DNA from: Marchantia polymorpha subsp. ruderalis
Lineage: Eukaryota; Streptophyta; Marchantiopsida; Marchantiales; Marchantiaceae
Assembly: GCA_037833965.1 (NCBI GenBank)
Contig: AP031351.1
Span: forward strand, 20,348,501-20,412,500
Direction: 5' to 3'
Length of the DNA: 64,000 bases
Part shown: positions 50,342-60,384 of the stretch, piece after piece
How the letters are laid out: each line of letters opens with the position of its first letter
Numbering within the stretch: position 1 is the first letter of the stretch
Program-made: the position numbers and the translations under genes
The notes under the pieces: model-generated
Seen by the model: the letters and a program-made list of their open reading frames with translations, nothing else
Database searches by the model: none
What the model was told of the DNA's origin: nothing

Positions 50342-51603
50342 CTGAAACTACAGAAACACAACCCAGAGATCAGTTAGGACCTCTACTCCAGATTTCAGGG
50401 GGAAAGTCTCTCCAGAGTACACTCAGCGAAGCTGCGGGTAGTGACTCCCAACTCCGGCTTTTACAACACTTCCACTAGCTTGCTGCTAGCGTAGGAAACC
50501 GGGTTTGGACTGCCTACTTCGGATCGAAGTCACCCATACGCGGTGAACAACACTCTCAACTCACAAAACGCGCAGAGAACACAGGTCCGCACAGAAGGAG
50601 TCACTGAGAAACATTCCAATAACACACCATAACAGTCTATTGAAGAGTTTGAATTCTTAGGCACTTGTCATTCCTAGAAATACTACAGGGGTTACCCCGA
50701 AGGCACCTGCTGCAGCGTAACCTGAATTTACAACCAAGGCTTACACGAAGTAGCAAAACTTCACTTTGGCATTCAGGGGAAAAATCCCGAAGGAGTACAA
50801 TCAGGAACAAACACTCGAAGGTGTAGGGGCGAAACTATTCAAGTATCTAACTCGTCATTGGCTCTGAGCATCGGCAATCACCCGCAGGTGTAGATCCGAA
50901 CTACTCAAGTCTCTAACCAATGTACTAGCTCTGAACATTCGGCCGAAGGCCTTCAGCTACAAAATGCAGAACGCCAAGTTGTAGCTCCTCTTGCGTGGTG
51001 ACAGAACTAAGGATACAAACACGCAGAGAAAATGAGTTCCTGATCTGCACTTCCGAAATTGAGAAAGAACACAAGGCAAGACGCCTTGAACTACTTTATA
51101 CCTTCTAAGTCCTAACTAGCACTACACTGCAATGCCATGGTGCGAGCCGCAACAGATCCTACACCTGAGGAGTCAGCGGCTGCCTTCCCCTCTAACTTAC
51201 AACCTAAATCTAACCCTAACTCTAAATCTTAATCCTAAGCCTAATGTACAGAGCCGCCAGCGCCTTTGCATCCAAGATCTGAGGCTGAAAATTTGCACGC
51301 ATGCGTGGCCGGCCGAGATCAACGGCCCCACCAAATTTCAGATCCATCCGACCGTCCATCGCAAAGATATAGGCTCCGCCGTTCTGCGTCCCACACTTGA
51401 CATAATCCCGCCAACTTCCCCCATCGAGAATCTTCTGCCACGTGGCACCGAAGACCCTTGAGCCAAAGGCGGATCTTCCGCCGGCTCCTTTACTTTCCTG
51501 CGCTGCACCGGAGGTGAGTCTCGCCTATGCGTAGGCGCTCGCCTATGCGCAGGCAGTCTCCCGTCCGCATGGAGTCGCCTATCTATAACAGTCACCCCCG
51601 TCG

Positions 51604-52606
51604 CTCATAACTCACAGATCCCTGTTTCGTTCGAAACGTTCTTGGTGTCGTTGGAACGAGCGTCGCGAGCTCTTTCCAACAAGACCCTAACTAAGTCAAA
51701 CCGTTAAGAATTGAGAAAGTTATGACGGTTTTACTCTTCCGCCGAAGGCGTTTGCCTATGCACTCGCAGGCGTCCGCGTCCGCGTCGCAAGCCGCCTACT
51801 CGCAGGCCGCCTTGGGCCGAAGGCCCCTCTATATGTTAACGCCGAAGGGCTCTCTCCTAACCATGACAGTCGCTTTCGACGCTCATAACTCAGTGACGCC
51901 TTATCCGTTTGAAGAATTCTTGGTCTTGTTGGAACGAGCGTCGCGAGCTCTTTCCAACAAGACCCTAACTGAGTCAAAGCGTTACGAATTGAAAAAGTTA
52001 TGAGGGATTCACTCTTCCGCCGAATGCACTCCCCCGCATCGCCGAAAGCGTTGACCCGAAGGCGAACATCTAGGGCCGAAGGCGTATATTCCGCCGATGG
52101 CAAAGTGCCTACGCGCAGGCGAATTCCTTCCGCCGAGGGCGGATTTCCCGGCGGACTTCCCGCCGACCTCGAACTCCTTCCGCCTATCCGTAGGCGCTCT
52201 CCTTCGCATCTTTCGACAGTAACAACTCCCTGAGTCCTCATCCGTTCCAGGCGTTCTTGGGCTCGTTAGAACGAGCGTGTCGAGTTCTTTCCAACAAGAC
52301 CCTAACCAAGTCAAGGCGTTGCGAATTGAGAAAGTTATGAGGGATTCACTCTTCCGCCGAAGCACTCTCCCGCATCGCCGAAGGCGTCTACCGCCGAAGG
52401 CACATCTTCCGGCGGTTCTTCCGCCGAAGGCGTACCGCCAAAGTCGCTCTACCGCTAAAGGCCTCCATCAGTAACTTCCGACACTCATAACTCAGTGACC
52501 TCTTATCCGTTTCACAAGTTCTTGGGCTCGTTAGAACCAGCGCGTCAAGCTCTTTCCAACAAAACCGGAAGCAACTCAAAGCGTTACGAATTGAGAAAGT
52601 TATGAG
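51604..52606 (+). repeat. Array of four ~123-nt folded units with CCGAAGGCG spacers
   Basis: Units lie at 51604-51726, 51882-52004, ~52217-52341 and 52495-52606. Most begin CTCATAAC and end GTTATGAG, which are complementary. Inside is a second stem: in the second unit GGTCTTGTTGGAA (51922-51934) pairs perfectly with 51952-51964. Spacers are full of CGCCGAAGGCG-like decamers, each a 4-bp stem around GAA. A fifth unit occurs at 25084-25206. No protein is evident. Confidence 0.85.
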
Positions 52607-53506
52607 TGATATACCGCCGAAGGTGCTCGAAGCGGATCCTGCAGCATGAACCGCCCGTTCCGTCCCAAGCGTCCCATTGTGGCCTAAGCCCAAAACCCCT
52701 TGACTGTCCTCGATCCTCTTTTTACTCTGGTTTCGCGTACCGATTACTATTTACAGCTGCTGCCGCGGTACTTACTATTCAAAAATGTTTTAGTTCCGAC
52801 AAAAAACAAAAAGTGGGTTACCACATGTATATACCAACTCATCCATTTTTCAAAATCGTCACATTGATATAGAGGATGAAGATGATATAGCGTTGATCTA
52901 GGAAGAAGATGAAATTTGTTCATACAAAAAAGTTTAAGCTTTGGTCAACAAGCTTGAGTGGAATTCTCCTATGGAGCAAAAAATGCAATGGCTGATTGGC
53001 AACAAGATTTGAAAGCTGGTTAAATTTATTAGAGATCAAACATTGATTGATTCCAAGTGCATGTAGAAGCTGAAAGACAATGCAATAGGAGACGAGGCGA
53101 GAATCTTCAAAGCCATCTTTGTGGCTAGAATTTTATTATGGTAGGAAAAGTGTGTTAGCTACAAAAAAGTTTTCTCACCTATAGCTAAGTATGCTACAAT
53201 TTGTCTGGTTTGTGCATTGGCCACGATATTAAGTATTGTTATGTATAGATCGATGTGTTATAGACTTTTTCAATGAATTTTTAGAGGAGTAGACATACAT
53301 GACACAACCAATTGGCTTTGAGGTCAAAGACCATGATAGATTAGTTTGTAGATTGCTGAAATCATTGTATAGATTGAAACAAGCTCTTAGAAAGTGAAAC
53401 ATGCGATTTGATGAATTCATGAAGTCATAAGTATTTTTACATAGCTTGTATGATTCTTGCGTCTATATAAAAAAGTGAATAATGAGACGTTCAATCGCAT
53501 CATTCT

Positions 53507-53758
53507 TGTTGAGGTTAATTCCGGTTAAGGACTAACCTCAGGCTCTAGCTATTTATAGCTATGTGTGTCGCTGGCTTTAAGTATAAATATACCCTCAAAG
53601 CCAAGGCCTCTCAGAGGAGCTGAACTATTGTGTATTCACTTGTCAGTAAACCTGCTCAGTGTTCCAGCCGTGGACATAGCCCTCGAGGATGAACCACGTT
53701 ATATGAGTGTCTTGTGTCTTCGTACTTGGCTTGAATGATCCTTGGTTTTACGTTAACA
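53507..53758 (+). repeat. 5' LTR of Copia B
   Basis: This 252-bp stretch begins TGTTGAGGTTAATTCC and ends TTTTACGTTAACA, and a primer-binding site follows two bases later. It contains TATA-like TATTTATAG and AGTATAAATATAC. The left limit is set where the Copia C frame ends. The 3' LTR is outside the window, so the limits cannot be confirmed by comparison. Confidence 0.75.
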
Positions 53759-53760
53759 AA

Positions 53761-53772
53761 TGGTATCAGAGC
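53761..53772 (+). promoter_or_regulatory. Primer-binding site (initiator Met tRNA type)
   Basis: TGGTATCAGAGC is the standard Copia primer-binding site complementary to the 3' end of plant initiator tRNA-Met. It lies two bases after the LTR. Confidence 0.9.
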
Positions 53773-54204
53773 TGGTTTTAGTTTCGGATATATAGTGAGT
53801 TTGTGTGTTGAAGGTTTTCTTAGTGATAGTTTCCTGTCAACTGACGGTTGTGAAGTTTTTTCGAGTTTGAAAAAATTACTGTCGTATGGCTCGTATGTTT
53901 GGGAGACTACCCTAGTTGTTTTCTGTGACAGTTTGTAGATGGTTTCTGAACGTTTCAGAAGAATTTCTACCAAGTGACATTTTTTTATTTTTATTTTTAC
54001 GATGTTTTTGGGACTGACAATGAGCCCTGGTAATTGAAGTTGAGAGCTTCATTTTGCTACGTCGGTTTTAGGTTTTCTGATCTCACGAAGTTTTTTGACA
54101 GTTTTCTCGTCAGATTCAGAATCTGCGTTGAAGTTGAACGTTCAGCCTAATCAGTTTCTTCTGTAGTCGGAGGGTTGAGTTATTAAAGCTTCGAGACGAT
54201 TGAA

Positions 54205-54585
54205 GGAGGCCGAGACGCGCGGGTAACCCTCTCCACGAACGGGGAACTTTGCGAGCGGCGCGGGCAGCCCCTGTGCGAGTACACTTCGCGGGTGGGAGGC
54301 GAGCGGCGGCTTCGTGGGTGGGAGGCGAGCGGCTCGGGCACCGCCTTGCGTGGTCACACTAGGCCGAGCAGCGCGTGTAAACCCCTACGCAAACCGGGCA
54401 CTTCGCAAGCGGCGCGGGTAGCCCCTTCGCGAGTGCACTTCGCAGGTGGGAGGCGAGTGGCGCGGACACCACCCTGCGCAGTCACACAAGGCCGAACGGC
54501 GCGGGTAAACATGCGCGCAAGGACACTTTGCGGGTGGGAGCCGAGCGGCGCGGTTCACCACCTGCGCGAGGACACCATCCGGGAG
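54205..54585 (+). repeat. GC-rich tandem repeats in the Copia B leader
   Basis: About two and a half units begin GGCCGA(A/G) at ~54208, 54361 and 54490. They repeat GCGCGGGTA, CACTTCGC and GGTGGGAGGCGAG motifs with spacings of ~153 and ~129 bp. Further short repeats follow: TTGGACGTGGT several times at 54720-54890 and GGCGACGGT/GCGGGTGACGA at 55020-55160. Such leaders may reflect replication slippage. Confidence 0.75.
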
Positions 54586-54647
54586 GAACTTGAACCCACG
54601 ACCTCCAGCTTGCGAAAACGAAGCACTATCCACTGAACTACTGCTGT
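54583..54647 (-). ncRNA. tRNA-like sequence in the Copia B leader
   Basis: The minus strand has an A-box-like TAGTTCAGTGG (54640-54630) and a B-box-like GGTTCAAGTTC about 45 bases on, the spacing of a real tRNA. The D stem has one mismatch, the anticodon stem is weak and the acceptor ends do not pair. A functional tRNA is therefore unlikely; it looks like a tRNA-derived (SINE-head or pseudo-tRNA) fragment. Confidence 0.4.
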
Positions 54648-55203
54648 GGACATGGTTAAAAGTACTTCCTAACCTATAAGACTCGCGAGGCAGAAGTAAT
54701 AGACTGTGCAGAGTTCCCTACATAGTTGTAGTTGGACGTGGTTAGCATCCTGTTGAACGTGGTAGACGGCCACACGGTTAGGGTTCTGCACCTTTGTAGT
54801 TGGACGTGGTCAGGGTCAGTTTGAGGTTGGACGTGGTTGAAATCGAAGGAGGTCACTGTGAACGTGGTCAGTTGTGGACGTAGTTAGCGAAAAAAAAAGT
54901 AAAAGTAAAGTGTTTAGGGTTTAGTTTGGAGTTTAGGCTACACGCTCACGTGGTCGGCGCATACGAGGTTAAAGCGCCAGCACTCGTTGTCAGCAACAAC
55001 ATTGTCAACGGTGGTACTGACGTTGGCAGTACTAACAGCGACGGTGGTCACAGACGACAGGAGTCGCGGGCGACGGTAGTCGTGGGTGACGAATCTTTTC
55101 AGTAGCGGGCGACGGTGGTCATAGGCGACGGCAATCGCGGGTGACGAATATAGTCGCGGGTGACATACGTAAAGTGCATCTTGACCATTTTCAGCAACTG
55201 AAA

Positions 55204-56081
55204 ATGCATCCGAAGGACGAAATTGCCGTGACAACAGACGTTATCTCTAGTTTTCGTCGAATTGAGATGGCCTCGAAACAAGTTGCAGGAACATGGTACA
55301 ACATTCTTCCTCTTGATGGCCGATCCGATTACTTGCTTTGGGAAAAGCAAGTGAAAGGCAAGTTGAGATCTATGAGTCTCGCCAATGTGCTTAAAGACAA
55401 ACCAATGCACATTACCGACATTGATTGGAAGGATTCACAAGAGCAAGCAGTCTACATTGTGATGGGTTATCTAGATCCTTCGGTTATGAAGCAAGTTGAG
55501 GAGTATCCAGAGGTTACACAACTTTTTGATGCCCTACAGAGACGGTTTCATCAGAAGAAAATCTCCCATGTGATGAATACCTACATGAGGCTATTATATT
55601 TCAGGATGAGTCCGGGCTCTAAAATTCAGGATCACATTCACGCCTACGGAGATTTGTTGGTAGATCTTCAAAGTATGGGAGAGGAGCTTTCTGACATTAA
55701 GAAAGCTATGCATCTACTTCACTCATTGCCTCCCTCCTGCCAGACACTATCAAAGATTCTACTTCATTGTGATAACAAGGCTCTAACTTACAACGAGGTT
55801 ATAAGTGCTCTTCTGGCAGACGCGGTGGACCAGGAGATGTTGTCATTCTTTTGCTCATTCACTTCCAGTAATGCACTTACTGTGATCCGGGGTCAGTCGC
55901 AACCATCGGGTCAGGACAATCTGCAGCGCACAGGGTTCAAGCGGCATAGATCGAGATCCCCTGAGCGTAGGAGAGTTCAGTTTCAGGTTCCATCCCCTAA
56001 CAAGAGGAACTTGAAGAACTTAGTGTGTTGGAGATGTGGCAAGAATGGCCATATCAAGAAGGACTGTCAGATGCAAATAAG
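55204..56081 (+). pseudogene. Copia B gag, cut by an insertion
   Basis: The frame opens upstream; ATG 55204 or 55267 (MASKQVAGTWYNILPLDG) is the likely start. A UBN2-type capsid region includes DYLLWEKQVKGKLRSM and YMRLLYFRMSPGSKIQDHI. A basic region RSRSPERRRVQF precedes an intact zinc knuckle CWRCGKNGHIKKDC (56026-56067). The frame is uninterrupted until the TGT...ACA element at 56082, after which pol resumes at 60385. Gag would form the virus-like particle of the retrotransposon. The insertion prevents a full gag-pol. Confidence 0.88.
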
Positions 56082-56614
56082 TGTAATGACAGACAAATAC
56101 TAAAATGGAGCATAATGGTACAGATCCGTTCCCACGAGGACAGATTCAACCACAAAAGTCACGATTTGTCACAGAATAGCATTCTATTAAAGAGTTTCAC
56201 TTCTTAGGCCAATGCCACTCCCAGAAGACACTACCCAGCTAGAGCCGAAGACCCGCAGAGTAGTGCATAACCACACTCACAGCCTGAAACTTTTCCAAAC
56301 ATTGCCTTTAGGAATCGCTTGCAACTCCACACTTATATTTCACGGGGAAAACTTCCCAGCATTGCATACATCTCAACTCACTGACCCGAATACGCAGACC
56401 CGAATTTGCTTAAATCCCAAGGAGCCTCGACTGCTCAGGACATTCGAGCCGAATACTCACAACTCTTGATGCGGTAACTTCGACAAATAGGAGCGCACCG
56501 TGCCTCAGGCCTGGATCACACACCAGCGCACAGACACAGTGGATACAGATTCACAATCAAGACAAGCCAATTGACAAAAAAGCCCCCAAAGAAAAGAGGC
56601 TTGGGCCTCTTTAT

Positions 56615-59600
56615 TCACAATGGCAACTCTGGGATATCAACCGCCTGAGGCGAATCGGTGTCAGGGGCTGTGCCGTTCGATGTAACAATTACAACATCGT
56701 CTGAACTACTATCTACTCCTAATCTACGCAACACGTTTACAATCTCTACTTCTACATTCTGGCGCGTCTCATTCAATTCCTCTAAAAATGTATTAACTAA
56801 CTCTACAATCTGTTTGTGTCCTGCGGATCCACTGATCTTCGCGCTCATCAGCCGTCGCTCGAGTGAATCTAACTTCATCCACTTCACCGAGTCCAATCCT
56901 CACATCGCGAACCCGTTCAAGCACTTCTCTAACCGCAATTTCAACACGTCGGTTGAATCCTCCCGCAGTTGACGGTAGGCCTCCTCTGCCTTTTCCATTC
57001 TCCTTTGCGACTCGTCCGATCTCATCTCCGCCTTCTCTAATTGCTCTCGTAACCATCAACAGTTGGATTCAACCTTTAATTTACATTCGACCTCCGAGGA
57101 CTTGGCCGACTCGCAATCCGCCAATTTCTTGGCCTAATCCGCTAACTCCTCTTCATGCTTCTGGTTTCCCGCCGACAGACTTGCTGATAGCTCCTCCGCA
57201 CGCTGAAATTCCATTTCACACTTTGCCTCAATCTCCAAAATTTTGCTACGAAGATCTTCCTCCGCCGTCTTCGCCTCTGCGATTTTGCCCCGAAGTTCTT
57301 CGGCAATACGAACGTCTTTGGCTCTTCGGGCTTCCAATGTAGCAAGTTCCTCGACATGTTTCTTCTCTCGCTTCTCCGCAGTAGTGATCAACCGCTCCGA
57401 TCTTTTGACTGTTGCATCGTAAGCTTCTTTGGATTTCTCCAATCTCGCCATCAAATCCACTGTTACCTTCTGGGCATTTTCATTTGAGATACGAAGTCCT
57501 CCACAAGTCTCTTCCAACTCTACACAACGCTCGGATTCCTTCTCTAGATTCAGCTGTCGCACTTCACACTCAGTTTCCTTCTCCAGAAGCTGGGCTTCTT
57601 GCTCCCACAATGTCGCCTTCACTGCCGCGCACTCGGATGACACGGTTGCAGCTCGCTCCTGTGCCAATGCAGTTGCGGAATCTCACTCCCTCTTTACTAC
57701 AACTGCTCTCTTGAGCTTCGTCCCGTTCCTAATCATCGGTACATAGAATCCTGGCTCCTCCGATACAGCATACTTCCTTCTCTTCCCATCCAAGTACTTC
57801 AACAATGGAACTACACTATCCTGCAAGAATTCAAGAAATGTGATTTCCAATGTCTTCACGTCTTCACCTGAAGCCTTCTTCCCTTCTTCGGGTCTCACCT
57901 CTTCCACCGGAGATGTTGGCAGTGTAATGCCCTCGGCTTCTACCACCGTCCTGCAACCTCCGGGCTGATTCTCACTCAGGTTTACCTCAGATGGCTTTTC
58001 GGTAGCTCATCATGATTCTAGAAGACTAGGATTCCGCATCATACTCATAACCTAAACACCCTCTCACACAATCTCTCAAGGTATCACTCCAACTCATACA
58101 TTCATCGACATTCCAAGGTACTGAAAATTCGTCACTCTTTCATATATGAAACAAGTCTCTACATATGAACTCTCCAAACTTGCTTGAGAGGCTCTTCCCT
58201 ACCTCTCTATATATACTACTTGAGAATTTACCATAGTAACAAATGGTAATTTCTATCTAACTTACTTTTACGAAGATAAACCATAGTAAAGTTGACTAGT
58301 TATCAATATGTGGCAACATGCCATTGGCCCCCTAAACCTTCTAGATGTAGACTAATCCCTAGATTGAAGTGGCGACATGCCATTTGTGACTTTCCAACTT
58401 CTAGAACTTCCACTTTCCACTAAGTCAACATTAGACTTAGTCTAACCCATGGAATACTCCTTACTTTAGTCAAACCAATCAAAAACTAAACATGAAGTTC
58501 AAAAGTCTTTTCTCTTGGAATCTAGACTTTTGTACAAGACAAAATAAAAGTGCTCACTCAAATCTTCTAGAACTTCTCTAGTTATTCCGCCAAGTATAGA
58601 CATTATAGCTAAACTAGCTAGACTTAGTCATAACTAGCTAGATTTAGTCATAACTATCTTAACCATGATTAACTCCTTGGTTAATTCTAGTTTTATTTCA
58701 CATATGCAATATCTGGTCTTACAGTCCCTCCTATCTATGCGACAACCTGCTCCAGAATCTCCTCGCTCAAAGTGGACTCCTTCTCCTGGTCCTCGTTCAT
58801 CTTCAGTTGTGGTGTCTCTTCGCCCCGCGCAGACCGTGTCTGCTCCAAAGATAGAGAAATCAAAATTACCAATTCCGTTTCCTACTTCAAAGGTTCTACC
58901 GGTATGTCTGCTGGAACTTCGATTGACACCTCCGAAGGTCCTCCTATCTCCGTAGGCCGCATTACCTCGCTAGCTGCGACTTCGGATGTGTTCACAATTG
59001 GTGCCACCGTCTTCTCCACGTTGCTATCCGACACCTCAACTGTCACCATCCTCCGATTCGCCCTCTTCTTTGGTCTTGCGCGAGCTGTGTGCTGCCTCGC
59101 TCCACCTAAATCAATATCCATCCTTCTTACCTCGTGGGCCAATTCTTCCTCGTCATCACTCACGACCTTCCTTCTCTTCGCCAATCGTCTCTCTGGCTTC
59201 TCCCGTCTCTGAACTACGTCCACCTGAACTGGTCCTCGAGCTGTTGTGTGTGTTGGGATTGAGGAGTATCGGTTTTCGTCTTCGGTCCCTTCTCAAGACT
59301 CAGCTGTTAGGATTTTTTGTTCTCTCGGAAATCGCTTCTCCTCCTTCCTCGTAAGCAATCCCATCCCTCGATAGAAATTCACCAGAAAGAGAGTGATGTG
59401 ATTGGTCAAAGGTCCCGTCCACCGGGAGCCTGCACTCACCCAAACAAGATTGTGAAAGATCCTTGCCCAATGTACTCGCTGTCTCTTCAAGATGCGTTCG
59501 AAGAACTCTACTTGCCAGGCCGTCACATAAGTCGTGCGCGCCGGCCGCAAGATGTGCATGATCCCCAACGTGATCGCCCTTCTCTTCGGATCTTTATAAT

Positions 59601-59968
59601 CGACAGTCTTCCATCCATTCGTTCCCTGTCTTCCAGACTCGAAGAGAGGCCCGTAAGAGAATTTCTCGCCGCGTGTAAGTCCTACGCTATTCTTCTCAAA
59701 TAGCAGATTCATTCGTTGCCCGCACAGGATCCCAGTAACTTTGTCCAATGCTTGATGGTCCACAACATGGGATTACCGCGGAGCTCCTTGCCTTTGGTCG
59801 TGCTCTTGTCCATTACCTCCTTGCAGATACTCGCCGAGACGCAATTCCAATTTCACAAAAGGAATTCAAGCCGTAGTTTACTCAACTCGCGTCTAAGGGT
59901 CTCAATTCCTCGTAAGGCACCTTCAAGGGAACCAATTTCCTCACCTTCTCACTCTTCTTGGGCGCCAT
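56615..59968 (-). pseudogene. Coiled-coil protein of copy 2 (split by a solo LTR)
   Basis: The frame would run from ATG 59968 (MAPKKSEKVRKLVPLKVPYE) to 56615. The N-terminal block 59763-59293 is open for 157 codons and includes GQRMNLLFEKNSVGLTRGEK and RWTGPLTNHITLFLVNFYRG. The basic/acidic LAKRRKVVSDDEEELAHE lies near 59180. The solo LTR interrupts the linker at 57952-58723. The coiled coil continues below 57946, and the C-terminus ends VDIPELPL. A stop near 59880, a shift near 58880 and others mean no full-length product. Shared domains with copy 1 show the protein belonged to the element, but no function can be assigned. Confidence 0.8.
57952..58723 (-). mobile_element. Solo LTR, 772 bp, with 4-bp target duplication
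   Basis: The sequence runs TGCAACCTCC...GGTCTTACA. GTCC flanks it at 57948-57951 and 58724-58727. Copy 1 of the host element supplies the empty site (CCACCGTCCCTCC near 18955). The match with the LTR at 23000-23774 assigns it to the Gypsy family. Confidence 0.93.
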
Positions 59969-60384
59969 GTCTTCAATTTGCGTTTTGCTAATCGCGGGCT
60001 GGCTCGATTTCACATCATCTCTTTCTCGCTCGTTCTTGCTCGATATCGCAATGTCGACGCGAAGTCTCCTCGTATTGCCTTTACCTTCGAAGCCCTAACA
60101 TTGCCTCCTCCCGCGCCCAGTAGAGTTTCCGACGCGTGCGAACATCGTCCGGCCCGTTGCGTGATTTGAAATTGATTCCAAAATCTTTGCCGAAGACGTA
60201 GCTCTTTGTACATCCATAAAAGGCTGCGCCGAAGACACGAAGATCTTCGGACGTAGACGAATTCTAACTAATTCTATTATTTCTCCTCAAGAGCTGCTCA
60301 TTCTAACTCTAACAACTACTTTTTAAACAAATATCTTTTAGTTTTGTTGATTTTTAAAGAAAAACGAAAAAACTAGGCACCCTA

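Larger units (their letters stand above)
50121..52825 (-). mobile_element. TGT...ACA element, 2.7-kb family, complete copy
   Basis: It begins TGTAATAACCCACT and ends AGTGGGTTACCACA, an inverted repeat with 12 of 14 positions matching. The direct repeat TGTAT flanks it (50116-50120 and 52826-52830). Removing it and one TGTAT restores an open Copia frame (SRAHESFVVYIPTHPFFK) that aligns with Copia B. No reverse transcriptase or transposase is present. The left ~1 kb matches 62736-63720; the right part holds the folded-unit array. Coding content like that at 63745-64000 seems to have been lost here. Confidence 0.9.
49270..53506 (+). mobile_element. Copia C: decayed Copia remnant, same family as Copia B
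   Basis: Two blocks, 49270-50120 and 52826-53506, are colinear with Copia B (60515 to ~62675). They cover the protease start (TGGATTTTAGACAC), pre-integrase (CEHCIMDKQHKLTFDV), integrase including QNAVFERFNRIVLEK, and RT (AKYATICLVCALATI; TQPIGFEVKDHDRLVCRLLK). The 2.7-kb element at 50121-52825 splits it, and Copia B truncates it at 53507. Many stops and internal deletions show it is older than Copia B. Confidence 0.85.
56082..60384 (-). mobile_element. TGT...ACA element, 3.5-kb family, copy 2
   Basis: The left end is TGTAATGACAGACAAATAC and the right end ACTAGGCACCCTA, compared with ACTAGTCACCACA in copy 1. The direct repeat ATAAG flanks it (56077-56081 and 60385-60389). It splits Copia B between the gag zinc knuckle and protease. 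A 772-bp solo LTR sits inside; without it and its duplication the element is ~3.5 kb. It carries the same minus-strand coiled-coil gene as copy 1 and no replication enzymes. Confidence 0.88.

Noticed and set aside
50318..52606. Repeat array as a possible CRISPR
   Set aside because: Repeats are long, diverged and unevenly spaced, in a plant nuclear context inside a transposable element. Not a CRISPR array.
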